A stretch of 64,000 nucleotides of DNA from Paramacrobiotus metropolitanus (taxonomy: Eukaryota > Tardigrada > Eutardigrada > Parachela > Macrobiotidae). The stretch lies in NCBI RefSeq assembly GCF_019649055.1, contig NW_026570238.1, forward strand, positions 806,001 to 870,000, given 5' to 3'. This document shows positions 27,101 through 44,246 of this stretch, piece after piece. Position numbers and translations under genes: made by a program. The notes below the pieces were generated by a model. It had not been told where the DNA came from. It did not search any database and was given only the letters and a program-made list of their open reading frames with translations. Position 1 is the stretch's first letter. Each line of letters starts with the position of its first letter.

Positions 27101-27348
27101 CTCAGAAGAAAGAGAAAAAATTTATAAGCTTTTTGATCTCTGATTAGTAATTATTTATGGCGAACCAAGAAAGTTATGCTTGTTTTGGTTTCTCGTAGAC
27201 AATGCATAGGGTGCAAGCAACGCCCCCATCGCACGGACCCATGCTGTGTCTATGAGAAACCGAAGCGAACATAACTTCCTTGGTTCCCTATAAAAACCTA
27301 CTCTCAAGATATCAAAAAAATTCTGAAATTTTATTCTCTGTTCTGAAA
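27101..27348. repeat. Long imperfect palindrome (fold-back element)
   Basis: The left arm from about 27101 and the right arm to about 27348 pair over some 110 bp at moderate identity. The best-matched segment is gaaccaagaaagttatg (27162-27178) against its complement near 27270-27286, extended by ggtttctcgtagac against its partner around 27250. The centre is GC-rich (27210-27240). Confidence 0.65.
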
Positions 27349-27740
27349 CATTGACTGGAATGTTTCATTAGGGAGACATAGAAAAACGGAGGCTGCAAGT
27401 TTTAGAGATCAAGTGGCAGTCGCGACTTGGATCTGCTAGCCAGACTAATACATGTAAGCGCGTACGCGAGGTGGCTGCCGCAGACAAGCTCGCTAAAACG
27501 GGCCGACAGCGATGCACTCAAGGAAACTTCCCAGTAAACAAATTCCACAACAAAATTTTTTTTCGATTTTAATTATGTAATCAAACCGTCCATTTTCTTC
27601 GCAATGCGGCTACGAGCCGCGCCACGCGAGTGTTTTTCACAACTTACCCGTAAAAGTTATATTACCAAACTATAGATATCAAGTTTTGTTAGACATCATT
27701 TCGCTTAAAATCAACAATCACACTGTCGAATTTACCACTA

Positions 27741-29552
27741 CTACATTTCCACGTCTTCGCAACCTTCTTCATCGGTTTCCCAGTCCGAATCTTCACAGTT
27801 AGACTGCTCTGGACGATTGACACTATCCTCTGTTTGGACAACTTCCTCCTCGTTATCCGAATCTTCCGTCGGTGGAAGCACTTTTGCAATCGACTCGAGA
27901 TGTTCGTCGCATTGTGCAATTATATCATAACAGATTCCATGAGGCGTTGTAGCAAACTAGAGATAGCCGGAAAAGTTCGTATTCGGCCGCGCATTCATTT
28001 TAACAAAATCTCAAAGATAAGAAGGAATGTTGAGGCTCCCTTAAGCAATATTATTAGTTATACGCAACTGACCTTTTTCGCTTTCGTCAAAGCTGAACGA
28101 GCTTGTGGGTAGTAATCGTTTCCGTGCAAAAAATATGAAAATCCATTTAAATACCATAACTGCAACATTCACACACGTTAATGGGGGCCACGAACACCGT
28201 CCAAACTGCGTTGAAATGTTGCACTAACTCACCTCAGGATCAGTGGGAGAATGCGTTATGAACTCAGTAAATAAGCGGTTAGCCAGATCGTACTCCGCAC
28301 ATTCTATTAATGCTTTGGCTGTATCAATTTGTAGTGCCAAACCAGGCATGCCAGATCCCTACGAATAATGCAGTGAATAAACTGTCAATTATCAAAATTT
28401 CACCGGCGCATACGAGTAGCTTACACACCTCTTCGTAATCAACACCGACTTTCTGCTGGTTTTCAGGTGAGATTCTTTGCTCGGGTGGCAGGTGATCGGT
28501 GTACCACAGAGTCAGGCCTCCTTTTACATACTGCGCAGCCGCCTATACGAACCATGAACAATAACTGAAAAATTCTCATCTACAGATACCAGTACCTACA
28601 ATAACGTAAATAAAAAAATGCAATCTTTTTACGGCAAGCTGACACATACGTTCAGGTATAACATACCTCTTTATCGCCCTTTATAAGAAAGAAATTGGCC
28701 ATTTGTTGGAAGGCTTCTGGATTTTTTGGATCGGCCATCATAGCTTTGTCCAACGCGTACTTACACATTTCCTCTGCATTGTCATCATCACTGCCCAACA
28801 AAACCACGAACAATCGTCAAAAAATCCGGCGGATGCGACCAAACCGGCGATTTGTGCTTACCATAAATCCGTTGTGTACAGTTCTGATATGGATAAATAA
28901 GCGTTTGATATATCTCGCGCTGTAGGGATTTCGGCTGTGTCTTTCTCTGTACTGGAAGACGCAGAGGGAACATTTGGAGTTTCTACCTGGGCCGGTCCGG
29001 CTACTTCCGCCAGCTCCCTCTCCATCACTTCGATGCCCCGAGTGTACTGCAAAACGGCATTCTGTCCCTCCAGCAACTGCGCCAGGCCCAAATACTTCCT
29101 CCATCCTTTTAGTGGACTAACTGAAATTGCCTTCAAATAACAGTGCACAGAAGTTAAGGAATCCGCTTAAACATAGAAAACATGCTGCAAAAAACCCTGA
29201 GAAAAAGGATATAGTTCGCGCTTTGGTGATATTTCCGGTTTCAGTAAAACATTCAGCAGCTGCTTCCAGAACACGAGAATTTGCTGGGAATCTTTCCAGA
29301 GCACGATTTGCAAATTTCTCTGCGACGACAAACTCACAAGACTCCATGTAGGATTGCAGCTGCAGTAATAAAGAATGCAACTGTAACGCATTTTATCTAG
29401 ATAATAAAGCCTGGAAGTAGTAATACAACCTTCTCCAGCAATCCTTCGGCAGTCGTCACACTGGACAGGCTGGGTGAACTAGCTTTGGGTTCCCGCCATG
29501 CATTAGGGTTTCCGCCGTGCCGCGCCACTTTCCTACCCTTAGGTTTCCCCAT
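27741..29552 (-). CDS. TPR-repeat protein resembling Acl4-type ribosome-assembly chaperones
   Basis: The start exon (ATG 29552) encodes MGKPKGRKVARHGGNPNAW, a basic leader. TPR-like helices follow, for example FANRALERFPANSRVLEAAA (about 29260-29320) and SPLKGWRKYLGLAQLLEG (about 29060-29120). Further exons read ALDKAMMADPKNPEAFQQMA (about 28700-28760), PPEQRISPENQQKVGVDYEE (about 28440-28490) and LANRLFTEFITHSPTDPE (about 28240-28300). The final exon (about 27953-27741) has CDEHLESIAKVLPPTEDSDN, then a very acidic tail (DSDWETDEEGCEDVEM) ending at TAG 27743-27741. A basic N-terminus, TPR core and acidic C-terminus are the layout of Acl4, the dedicated chaperone of ribosomal protein uL4. The exact orthology is inference. 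Confidence 0.7.
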
Positions 29553-31053
29553 TTTCCTGTTTAGGAAACAAAACCGCTATCGTGCGACGTTAGTGAAATT
29601 TTCTGAATCAGTAAACAAACACAAAGACTCCAAAATGTGCAAGCACTTTCAAATCTATTTTCAAAACGGGACGAAAATAGGTAATGAGTAATCACAAAAA
29701 TGATTCCCTTCTCAACAGCGAGAAAATTGCATAATTCGGTTTGCTGGGTGACTGCCTGACCAGTCCGGGTGTCGCGTAATGCTCTCCTCCCTCTTCAGGA
29801 AGTTACGTGCAGCGTTTAACCTTTATCTTCGACTTCCGGTCTAAATTAAAACAGTCTTTGGGCACTGGGTAGTGGGTACCCGAAGATGCCCCGAGCAAAT
29901 CTGAAAATGCTGCAAAATCGCAGAATGGCCGACTTATTATCCTAACGAGTAAAAATTTTTCATCTGTGGGCCATGTGCCTGTAATTTTTTGTCTGAGTTA
30001 ATTTGAATCGTAACGCGAAAGCAGTATGCAGTCTTGCCACGAGATCATCAAGAGTTCAGGGTCTGCAACCTAAACAGGTATCGTACTGTAGTGTTGTGAA
30101 CTGTAAAGTCAGCAAATTAGGTACCTCCAATGCAGTTTGCATTCTCCGCGACTCCGCCTGATATTTATTTCAAGTTTTTCTGTTTACAATAATGCAGTAG
30201 TTGATTTCCTGGAGAAAGTGTACCACAGCGGGTGCTACTACAGCTTGTTGTATTCAAAACGGATCCTCTGGGGAACGAAGCGCGAAATTTTAGAAAGCAG
30301 TGACCTGATCATGGCTCCAGTGGATTTCATTCAGGTATTGTACTTTAGTTTTGAATAGCTGAGGATACTATAATTATTGAGTCTTTAAAAGGAAGCTGTA
30401 ACTAATAAGTCTTATTATAATTTCTCGTGCTGGCTTTACGCAAACGTAAAGTGATGCAGAGTTACAAACAATATTGCCAATATTACTGTTTGGTAAATTA
30501 CTGCAGTCCATTTCGATATTATCCGCTATAAAAATTTCTTTTTAATACCCTGGCGGTAAATTTAAACAGTTTTGAATGAAAACCATGTGAGTGAATTGCT
30601 TCTATCCGCTGTACACCCCACAGCGCCTGTCCGTGTAAATTGTAATTTGGTTTTTCGTAAGTAATTGGTTATCGCTATTCTCGCGGTTGTGGCAGAAACT
30701 GATATGATCTGATTGTTGGTGTCGATTACATTTTTAGAAGCCTAGAAAGGGTAGGGTAGAATTTGCTGGTGCAATTAATTGAACGCAGAATACGCGCTGC
30801 GGTGGTCATTTTCGATGTTCCATGGTTGATTGTGGGTAATAGATTCGTCTGATAAACCTGTACTTACTTCCACAGCACTACTCCACACCCGGTATTTCTA
30901 CCAATCGGAAAGAATGACACTGCATCGCTTATTAACAATTTGAAAGCAATTTGCTACGCATATAAATACGAAGTTTCAGGTTTTCTTCATTCATTTTTGT
31001 TCTAGTTCACTAACTGATAACACTGAAGCGCTTTTTATTTTCTACATTTTGCA
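29553..31053. other. 1.5 kb divergent intergenic region
   Basis: Lies between the minus-strand TPR gene start and the plus-strand phenylalanine hydroxylase start. Short frames at 29485-29691 and 30137-30358 lack support. Nothing else recognised. Confidence 0.45.
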
Positions 31054-35078
<4,025 letters not shown>

Positions 35079-36451
35079 AGGATGCTTTTGCACTCCGGGA
35101 TATCCTTTTAATGGTAGATTCGTTTGGTACATGTGGACAGGAACAGCATTCTTTTACCTTAATTTTACCGTAGTAGTAGATCCAGTTTTCTCTGTTTAGG
35201 ATGCTATAATAATATTACACGTCTTCAGTTGTCGAAGACTGGATAATTATTGTCTTATCTTTTCCCAGTAATACGACTTTATTTTTTTATGCCATTTTAT
35301 GCACTACGATACTCTCGAACGACAATTTTAGACCAGCTGTGCTTTTGAGTGTCAACTTTTTATTAATTTATACCAGACGTTCACTCAATGTTTCTAATCT
35401 GTACTTTCGCTTCAAAGCGCCAATTCTGCGAGCAGTTCTGTCCTTTTTTTATTTTTTGTCACAATTCGTGTTAATTAGTATTGTACACTGTATGCATTTG
35501 TTGGATTTCCGGTTCTAGGGAACTACGCTCGCGTGAAAAACACGGAAACAATAATATGCCAATTGGTAGTTGATACTATAAGCAAGTAGTTTGTAACCAA
35601 ATTGATCGTTTTTACTTTTAAAAGAAAGATTTCTACAGTACGAACTCGAACGAAAACTGTGCCAATATTCACTAAAAAAGTTAAGTAAAACAGAAACATA
35701 CACATACACATGAATCGACATGATGTAAATCAGAGAGTTTTACAAAAAAAAAATCCGAAAACTGATGCATACGATTTCGATGAAGTATAAACGTGTTCAT
35801 GACCATTATTTTCCCGGGATGTGTTTGTGCATCAGAGTTATCCTACTATGCCCGCTCCGACTATGAAGCCGGAAGTACTGTATCGTAGACGTGCAAGTTT
35901 AATGGGACCGGCGACAGCTGACACGGCTGTGTGATTGTGCACTGCACCCTATCAAAACTGGATGACTTGAGTCTTTGAAACGTAGTACAAGGTAACAAGT
36001 ACCGTACTTATGGTGAAACGGTAACGCGTACAGTACAGTGCCAATTAATTGAAAAGAATCGTGCATGCAATACATTTTGTTAAAAGTTAAAACTGCTGAT
36101 TTTAATTTATTTTGCAGATATTTGATGCGATTTCGAATTTCGGATAAATCCTCGCGTTTTCCTTTGCTTTCTTTCCATCGTGTGGTCAAATTTTAGACTT
36201 GATGGATTTTTGTGGGCAGCGAGCTTGTTTAAAATTCGGTTTGGATGTCGTGATTGCCTCCAAGATCTTTATGCAGTATTCTCGTATTGTGACAAAGTAT
36301 TAAAAAAAATTTAATATGTTCCGAGGCTCGAGCGATTGCTCCTATACCCCTGAATAAAGATTCTCCCCTTTTTCAATTGGAAACCTCCGTTCACTAAAAC
36401 GGACTGCTTGCAATTGCTCTTTCAAGTTTCCTTCGCGATGGTCAGCCTGAT
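35079..36451. other. Intergenic between PAH and PTEN
   Basis: About 1.4 kb, same-strand spacer holding the PAH 3' UTR and PTEN promoter. Minus-strand frames (35515-35721, 35899-36189) are not splice- or homology-supported. Confidence 0.45.
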
Positions 36452-38467
<2,016 letters not shown>

Positions 38468-39411
38468 ATGAAACTATCATGATTACTGTGCTAAGTAATT
38501 GGCTGGTATTCACATACGAGCACATAGTTTGCGAAGATATTTTCGGTTCTTATTGATCATACGGTTCATACCTATGTATTTCAGGTTTTACTGTGGTTCA
38601 CACAACCTAATGGATCACATGAGCCATTTCCTCATATCCATGAGTGACTGTTTTGCAATTCCAATTTGTGGAATTTTGATTTTATAGAAACAGAAAAATC
38701 GGAAATGTTCATGAAGTGTTCTCTTGTTCCTTTTTGTACCAGTCCAATTGTTCTCCGTTGAGTATTTCGCACACTTTAAAATTCACATTTTGCGAGATCT
38801 ACTTAATTTGGGTTTTGTTTACGAGCAACTTGGCAAGGCCTACCAAACCTACCATTAAACTGAACACAATAATTGTTTTGCTTCTTAATTTTCTTGGCCG
38901 GTTTTCTTGGTGGCCAGGTAGGCACCACCTGAGAGCCCTTTGAAAACGTGATATCGGAAAACTAGTCTCTTTGCATAATTTCGGTGAGATGTGATTATTA
39001 TTTCGTAAATTGTACTGTATTTGTCTTTGTCTTTGACAAGTGAGTTTGAATATTTAGAAGAATTTGAGAGGACGAAATTAGAAGAGGTAGTGAGGTACTG
39101 TTATCAGTGTAATGTATGTTAAATGCCGGTTCACGATATTGAGTGTGGGGAAACTTGTCAAAAATTATCATGACAAATACAAAGTGGTATTGGTACAGCA
39201 TATTGTTTTTAATTTTTAAATTCAAAACGTATTATTTCGCATTATTATTTGGAAGTTATACAACCACTTTAGACAGTACAACTGAACAGAGTACAATACA
39301 TAACTAACATAAGTACAGTACTAAAACAGTGAGTAAAACTGCCAGTTAATATTTATTTGAATATTCTAGTTTGAAACTTCAAGCGTTAAAACGAAGCAAT
39401 GTATCGAACAA
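38468..39411. other. Spacer between PTEN and tRNA-Ser
   Basis: About 940 bp, AT-rich, no supportable coding frame. If PTEN has an unrecognised tail exon it should be here; I saw none in phase with homology. Confidence 0.4.
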
Positions 39412-39493
39412 GTCGCGATGTCCGAGTGGTTAAGGAGATTGACTAGAAATCAATTGGGCTCTGCCCGCACAGGTTCGAGTCCTGTTCGCGACG
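39412..39493 (+). tRNA. tRNA-Ser (anticodon AGA)
   Basis: 82 nt type II tRNA without intron. The acceptor stem is gtcgcga / tcgcgac with discriminator G. The D arm region is tgtccgagtggttaagga, and the anticodon loop ctagaaa gives AGA. The extra arm is long (class II, ttgggctctgcccgca) and the T arm is caggttcgagtcctg. The internal promoter A and B boxes are intact. Confidence 0.95.
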
Positions 39494-39495
39494 AA

Positions 39496-39501
39496 TTTTT
39501 T
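39496..39501 (+). terminator. RNA polymerase III terminator of tRNA-Ser
   Basis: Run of six T immediately after the tRNA 3' end (two bases later). Confidence 0.85.
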
Positions 39502-40096
39502 GTAAGTCGTACCTATGTAAACACAACGGGATTTTCAGATCAGAAATGATCTTTTTTATTTGTAACATTTTACTTGATTGTTTGCTATAGAAAAGAAAAG
39601 ATTAAAAAATTATAATCGTTTCTTCGTGGTTTCGGGCCACAGCTCATGTATCCTACAGAACAGGCTGAACAGCCTACGCTAAGAACCAATCGCATTCACA
39701 GAATCACAATGTATTGCTGCTCTTAATCTTAAACTTCAATAATCTTACGCCGAACATAGGTTTGTTACAAGTTCTGACCTAGCTAAAAAATCTGATAGTA
39801 CCACGCCGAACAGAATCATACTGTACATAAAAAAGCCAAAGCGCATGGAATTCAGGAATATTCGATAAACATGAGATCACAACGTTACGACGAAAAAATT
39901 AAGTATCCGCTGTTTCTGCAGTACGGCATTTCGTGTCACTCCACTTCAGTATGCTGCGTGGCCTGCTGCCAAGCTTTTGCAAATCCTTCCGTGGAACCTG
40001 CAAAGGATAAGAGAGTAGTACACATTCACAATCGTCTGATTTCTGGGCAACAATCAGTCAATTTCTCATTAAAATTAACAACACGGTTTAAACCGG
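39502..40096. other. Spacer between tRNA-Ser and PAXX-like gene 3' end
   Basis: About 600 bp. The plus-strand frame 39871-40230 runs antisense to the last PAXX-like exon and is judged a shadow. Confidence 0.4.
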
Positions 40097-41092
40097 CTAC
40101 TGGCTATCAAATTCATCAACCATGTTTTTATTATCACAACCTCCAAGCTCCCGATTGCGGCGCTTTGCTTCGTTCAAAATCTCAACAGTCTGCAACGAAA
40201 CGACATGAAGAAAGCCACAAATGGAGGTAGAACTGAGGTGATTAGAACCAAGCTAAAATGAACGGAAAGTCCATACCCGTTCAGTAATCTGCTGTGAAAT
40301 ATCCGGCATTGTCCGCAGCTCGCTCCATCTATTCTCTGCTTCGATCAACTCGTGTAATTCTTTTTCCAACTGAGTAGTCTGATATTCCCATATACTTGCA
40401 CTTGATAACGCAGACTGTATAAAACGAAAATTGATTTCCGACGAATTGGATGATTTAAACAACAAAGCTTGTCCAATCAGCTGGGATACGCCACCTTGCC
40501 GTAATCTCCACTTAACCTCTAACTCTTCTCCGTTTTTTATAACTTTGGCTTCGATGAGGTATTCGAACTGCGCAGCGGGATCTTTGGTCTGGTTGAACGC
40601 ATTAACTGTGTGAGAACGGAACGTTTCAAAAGAACCCAAACGACATCCATTCACAAGATTCTCGAAGTCAGCATCACGCACTGAAGAAACACAACATGCC
40701 TGTCAGAGAATTTTCGCTCTTGGTGAAGTTTAATATAAAAAGAAACACTTATGATTAACTGTGTGAAAGGAAACAGACAAAGTCAGTGACTGTTCACTTC
40801 AAATTCCCCAATAAACGTAGCGGAACTCTACAGGGGCAAATTAAATATTTATACTGTACTACGTAGTCGTAGTCCCTAATGAATCATGTCACCAGAACGT
40901 ACCCAAAGCAATCCATGCGCAAACCCCGTTTGTGACAGCCAGAAATAAAGCATCTTCTTTTCCCGTCCCAAGCGTCCGGAACTCCGCATTCAGACAGAAA
41001 CCGACTCGCTCGTCATCCCCACTTTTCCCTTTGGTTTTGGGTAAAGGATTGTGAAACTGGCAGAACATCGTTTCCCTTAAATTCAAGGCCAT
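40097..41092 (-). CDS. PAXX-like / XRCC4-superfamily NHEJ protein
   Basis: Exons 41092-40903, 40680-40277 and 40189-40097 give 228 residues, in phase. The N-terminal beta-rich head begins MALNLRETMFCQFHN, with FCLNAEFRTLGTG and LFLAVTNGVCAW, then KVIKNGEELEVKWRL. A helical stalk follows (TTQLEKELHELIEAENRWSE, QITERTVEILNEAKRRNREL). The protein ends with a short acidic-aromatic peptide, NMVDEFDSQ. Head plus coiled-coil stalk plus terminal Ku-binding-like peptide is the layout of PAXX in the XRCC4/XLF family, which scaffolds Ku-bound DNA ends. Similarity is by pattern only, so XRCC4 or an unrelated coiled-coil protein remains possible. Confidence 0.55.
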
Positions 41093-41573
41093 ATTTTTTT
41101 GTCAAAGAAGTTTCAAAAAACGTCAATTCCCAATTTCTATCGGTTTAGCTATGAGTCTATGACGTTTACTTTGAAAGTCAAAAAACGTTTTATTTGCACA
41201 TACTGACATATACTAATAAGTATGTATGTGCAAAAACCCTGAAAAAAATAAACGGTAAAAATAAAATGTAAATAAAAAGAATACATTTTGGTTTTGCGGT
41301 AGAGCAGTGCGGTAGAGCTGTAATATTTTGACTGCAGTCTGCAGCCTTAGAGAGGTAGGTAGGAGCGTTATACGGTAACCTCATGCATAGGGCAGTCACA
41401 TGAGCTATCAGTGGATTAATTTTTCTCATTTATCATGATTTTTGTCATATTTTTTGTTTTGTGAAAATAATAGGAATCCAAAATAATAAAAGAATTTCGT
41501 TTCCGAAATTTTTCGGTTACTACGAAGTACGAGTAGCAGTAAACAAGTAAACATTAGTTAAACTGTTCTGACC
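41093..41573. other. Divergent 480 bp intergenic region (PAXX-like / TRAPPC6)
   Basis: Head-to-head promoter region; no coding frame supported. Confidence 0.45.
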
Positions 41574-42149
41574 ATGGATATGTCTTCTGGGCCTTCCTTC
41601 CTTTACCATCTTCTGGCGAATGAATTATCCGTTCTATTAATGGGGGAACTGGATCAGGCTGTGGAGAACATGGCTCCTCTGCCTGTTCCCAGTAAGCGAA
41701 AAAAAATTCCTGACCCTCCCACTGTTCCTGTTCCCACTGTCCATGTCGATCGCGATGCTGTATTTTCCAAATTAGAAGCTATAGGCTTCCAAGTGGGCCT
41801 CCGTCTAGTGGAGCGATTGACCAAGGATCATCCACGCTTCAAAGATGAACTGGACGTGATGAAATTCATCTGTACAGATCTGTGGAAATATATCTACGAG
41901 AAACAAGTGGATACGCTGCGAACCAACAACCAGGGCACCTTCGTGTTAACGGATAACAGCTTCCGACCTTTGAGCTTTTTTGGCGTTGAAGGGATTGATC
42001 AGTATTATCCTGCAAGTGCGCGATTTATTGCATATCCATGTGGAATTATCCGTGGTGCATTGTCTGCATTAGGCACAAAGTGCACTGTGTCTGCCAAAGC
42101 GATGTCTATGGTCTGCTGTGTTTTCGAAGTCATCGTCGACAGAAGTTAA
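41574..42149 (+). CDS. TRAPPC6: TRAPP complex subunit 6
   Basis: Intronless, 191 residues, TAA 42147-42149. This is a Bet3-family subunit of TRAPP, the Rab GEF and tether of ER-Golgi traffic. Family blocks are FLYHLLANELSVLLMGE, FSKLEAIGFQVGLRLVERLT, ELDVMKFICTDLWKYIYEKQ, DTLRTNNQGTFVLTDNSFRP, PCGIIRGALSALGTKCTVSA and VCCVFEVIV. A Pro-rich insert (residues about 35-55, with KRKKIPDPP) sits between helices 1 and 2. The ATG 41574 start is followed almost at once by conserved sequence. Vertebrate paralogue (6A or 6B) cannot be decided. Confidence 0.93.
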   Translation: MDMSSGPSFLYHLLANELSVLLMGELDQAVENMAPLPVPSKRKKIPDPPTVPVPTVHVDRDAVFSKLEAIGFQVGLRLVERLTKDHPRFKDELDVMKFICTDLWKYIYEKQVDTLRTNNQGTFVLTDNSFRPLSFFGVEGIDQYYPASARFIAYPCGIIRGALSALGTKCTVSAKAMSMVCCVFEVIVDRS

Positions 42150-42694
42150 ATTTGTTACTTGTAAAATTGTTAACCACCAACATGTCCCGATTCCGATGTA
42201 TGAAGGAAATAATTCGATTGATAAAAATGACTTTGATGAATCGAGTTGCGGCTTTAATTTTTCTATTAATAATTTGAAGATTACACATTGAAATTTTTTC
42301 AATTTGTGTACTGCAAGTGGCAAAAACTCCCAAAAATCCAAAAGTGGAATTTTATTTTACCTTACTTAATTGTTTCACGCTCTCGGAGTCTCGAGTCCTA
42401 GTTAAATATACTGCGGCAAACGAGAAACCACAAGAAATTTTAGCACCACACTAGAACATACAGTAACAAACTCAAACTAAACTGCAAACAGTCAAACACA
42501 CCTGCCGGTTGCGAAAAACCTGCGCCTTTCTTCAAACTTTTGCATCAAATGGCCGGTTGCAGACAGTATTGTATATACAATGACAAAGGCTCCCGTATCG
42601 ATGCATTAGGCATCGCACTGAATTTAAGCAGTTCTTTATGTCAGTTCTTTCGGGTGAGCAGCCCAGCAGAAATCCAAGACACCTTTAGGGATCC
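42150..42694. other. Convergent 3' flanks of TRAPPC6 and NDUFC2
   Basis: About 545 bp with no coding frame supported on either strand. Confidence 0.4.
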
Positions 42695-43187
42695 TCACTT
42701 GATGTGGTAGTCCTTGTCAAACGGAGTCCAGCTCTCACGTTTTGGTGCCCAAGGATACAACACGTACCTAAGTAAGAAACGAACTGCTGCAAATAAAAAA
42801 CAACCGTTTTAATAATGGGGCTCCCTACTTCAATTTTGGTGCAGCCTCCTCGACGAAATCCTCAGGGTGCAGGTTGATATAGTGGTGCATCATAGCATCC
42901 CGTTCAGAATATCCTTTAGTGGATATATGATCCGTCATTCCTGCAATCCAGTAAGCACCCGTACAACACCCAATAAGTCGCCAAATTCTCGCAAAGGGAG
43001 GTAACCCCTGCCAGCCATTCCAAGCAAAAACCCCCCACGCAGCCCCCAAAGCTGACGCTATGGGCCAAAAACTGCCTGAACGCCCTTGTCTGAACACCTG
43101 AGAGAAGAAATCATTCTTCGGTTCAGGCAAAACTGGAACGTCTTCCAGATTCCGGAAAATATAAAGGTTTGAATTATTATCAGTCAT
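42695..43187 (-). CDS. NDUFC2: Mitochondrial complex I subunit NDUFC2 (B14.5b)
   Basis: Exons 43187-42829 and 42767-42695 give 143 residues. The 61 nt intron has a donor in gtaggg and an acceptor in cttag, and the join reads APKLKYVLYPWAPKR in phase. Without splicing, a stop follows APKLK directly. An N-terminal soluble part is followed by two hydrophobic segments (FWPIASALGAAWGVFAW, WRLIGCCTGAYWIAGM) and the signature YINLHPEDF. NDUFC2 is a small accessory subunit of the inner-membrane arm of NADH:ubiquinone oxidoreductase. The identity rests on the HPEDF block, size and two-span topology. Confidence 0.8.
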
Positions 43188-44246
43188 TCTGGCGAATGAA
43201 ATGAGTATTCATAAAGATTTCTCAAAATTATAACCCCATAGTGCACTTTAAACGGAAATAAAATTAATTTATTAATATCGAAAATATACTAGCCAACTAG
43301 CAGCAAAAACCGAAACTTATGTACGGTACGCCGTACGGTACCTATCACCAGTGACAGTGTCATGCCCATGGTCTACGACATAATATTATTAAGTACAGTA
43401 TAGTGCAAGCAGCTCTTACGCGCGGGCGGGAGAATTACCATGGCCAGATTTCAACAACCGCCCAGAGAATTTAACTGCTGTTCCTGTTTTGCGCCATGGA
43501 TTCCCAAGAATCAAGATTAAACTTTAAACAGTATTATGCCGTCTTATGAATATCAAAATTCCATAATTAATTTTTTTACAATTAGGGGAATTTTCCGAGT
43601 AGCAAATCAACCTATTGCATACTCCAGTACAGATGTTCGAATGTCGAAGATCAGTCAGGCATTCGTACATCCTTATGAGTTATAGATCATGCTCGTGACC
43701 GGCATGGCCAGCGCTTCCTCCTAGACACGCCCAAGTCCCAACCTCTATTACATTCCACAGGAAATCGATTCAGTAGTGATTTCAGGCCATAGCACATGTC
43801 TACCGCTGTGCAAGCAGCAAATGTTGCAGATTTCCGTGGCTGTGGGAGCTTGTTGGAGCTAATCCGTAACGACAAGATCATTCAGATCCGCACCATCTGC
43901 TCTGCAGTCTGCAGAGCCAATACTGAACACCAGCCTCATTCTAGACACATACGAGTACACATGGAGGCTGATGGAGCATGACTGGGAACTTATAAGAGTT
44001 TGAATCTGTTATTTGACTATTTGTAAATATTACTAGTATCAGAAACCTATCATACGTGGATGAGTTTTATATTAATTTTATGAAGAAAATAAAATTATGG
44101 ATTTCCTTGACTGTAAAAATTTAATTATGGATTTAATGGTATCTTTCATGAGCGAAACAACGTCGGTCTAGATAAAATCTTTGAAGGGTTATCTATGTCC
44201 GTATGTTTTCTTTTTCTTAGATTATCAAAACTTGAACTCTTGAAGT
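43188..44246. other. Divergent intergenic region
   Basis: About 1.06 kb between NDUFC2 (-) and the unrecognised coiled-coil gene (+). Short overlapping frames near 43687-43981 on both strands are unsupported. Confidence 0.45.

Larger units (their letters stand above)
26291..27740. other. Intergenic region rich in inverted and tandem repeats
   Basis: Convergent 3' flanks of the ING3-like and TPR genes. It contains a perfect hairpin (26765-26802), purine-rich degenerate tandem units (about 26840-26970) and a long imperfect palindrome (27101-27348). No coding exon is supported. Confidence 0.6.

Noticed and set aside
39871-40230. Plus-strand 119-codon frame
   Set aside because: Antisense to the last exon of the PAXX-like gene, whose phase and terminal peptide are more convincing.
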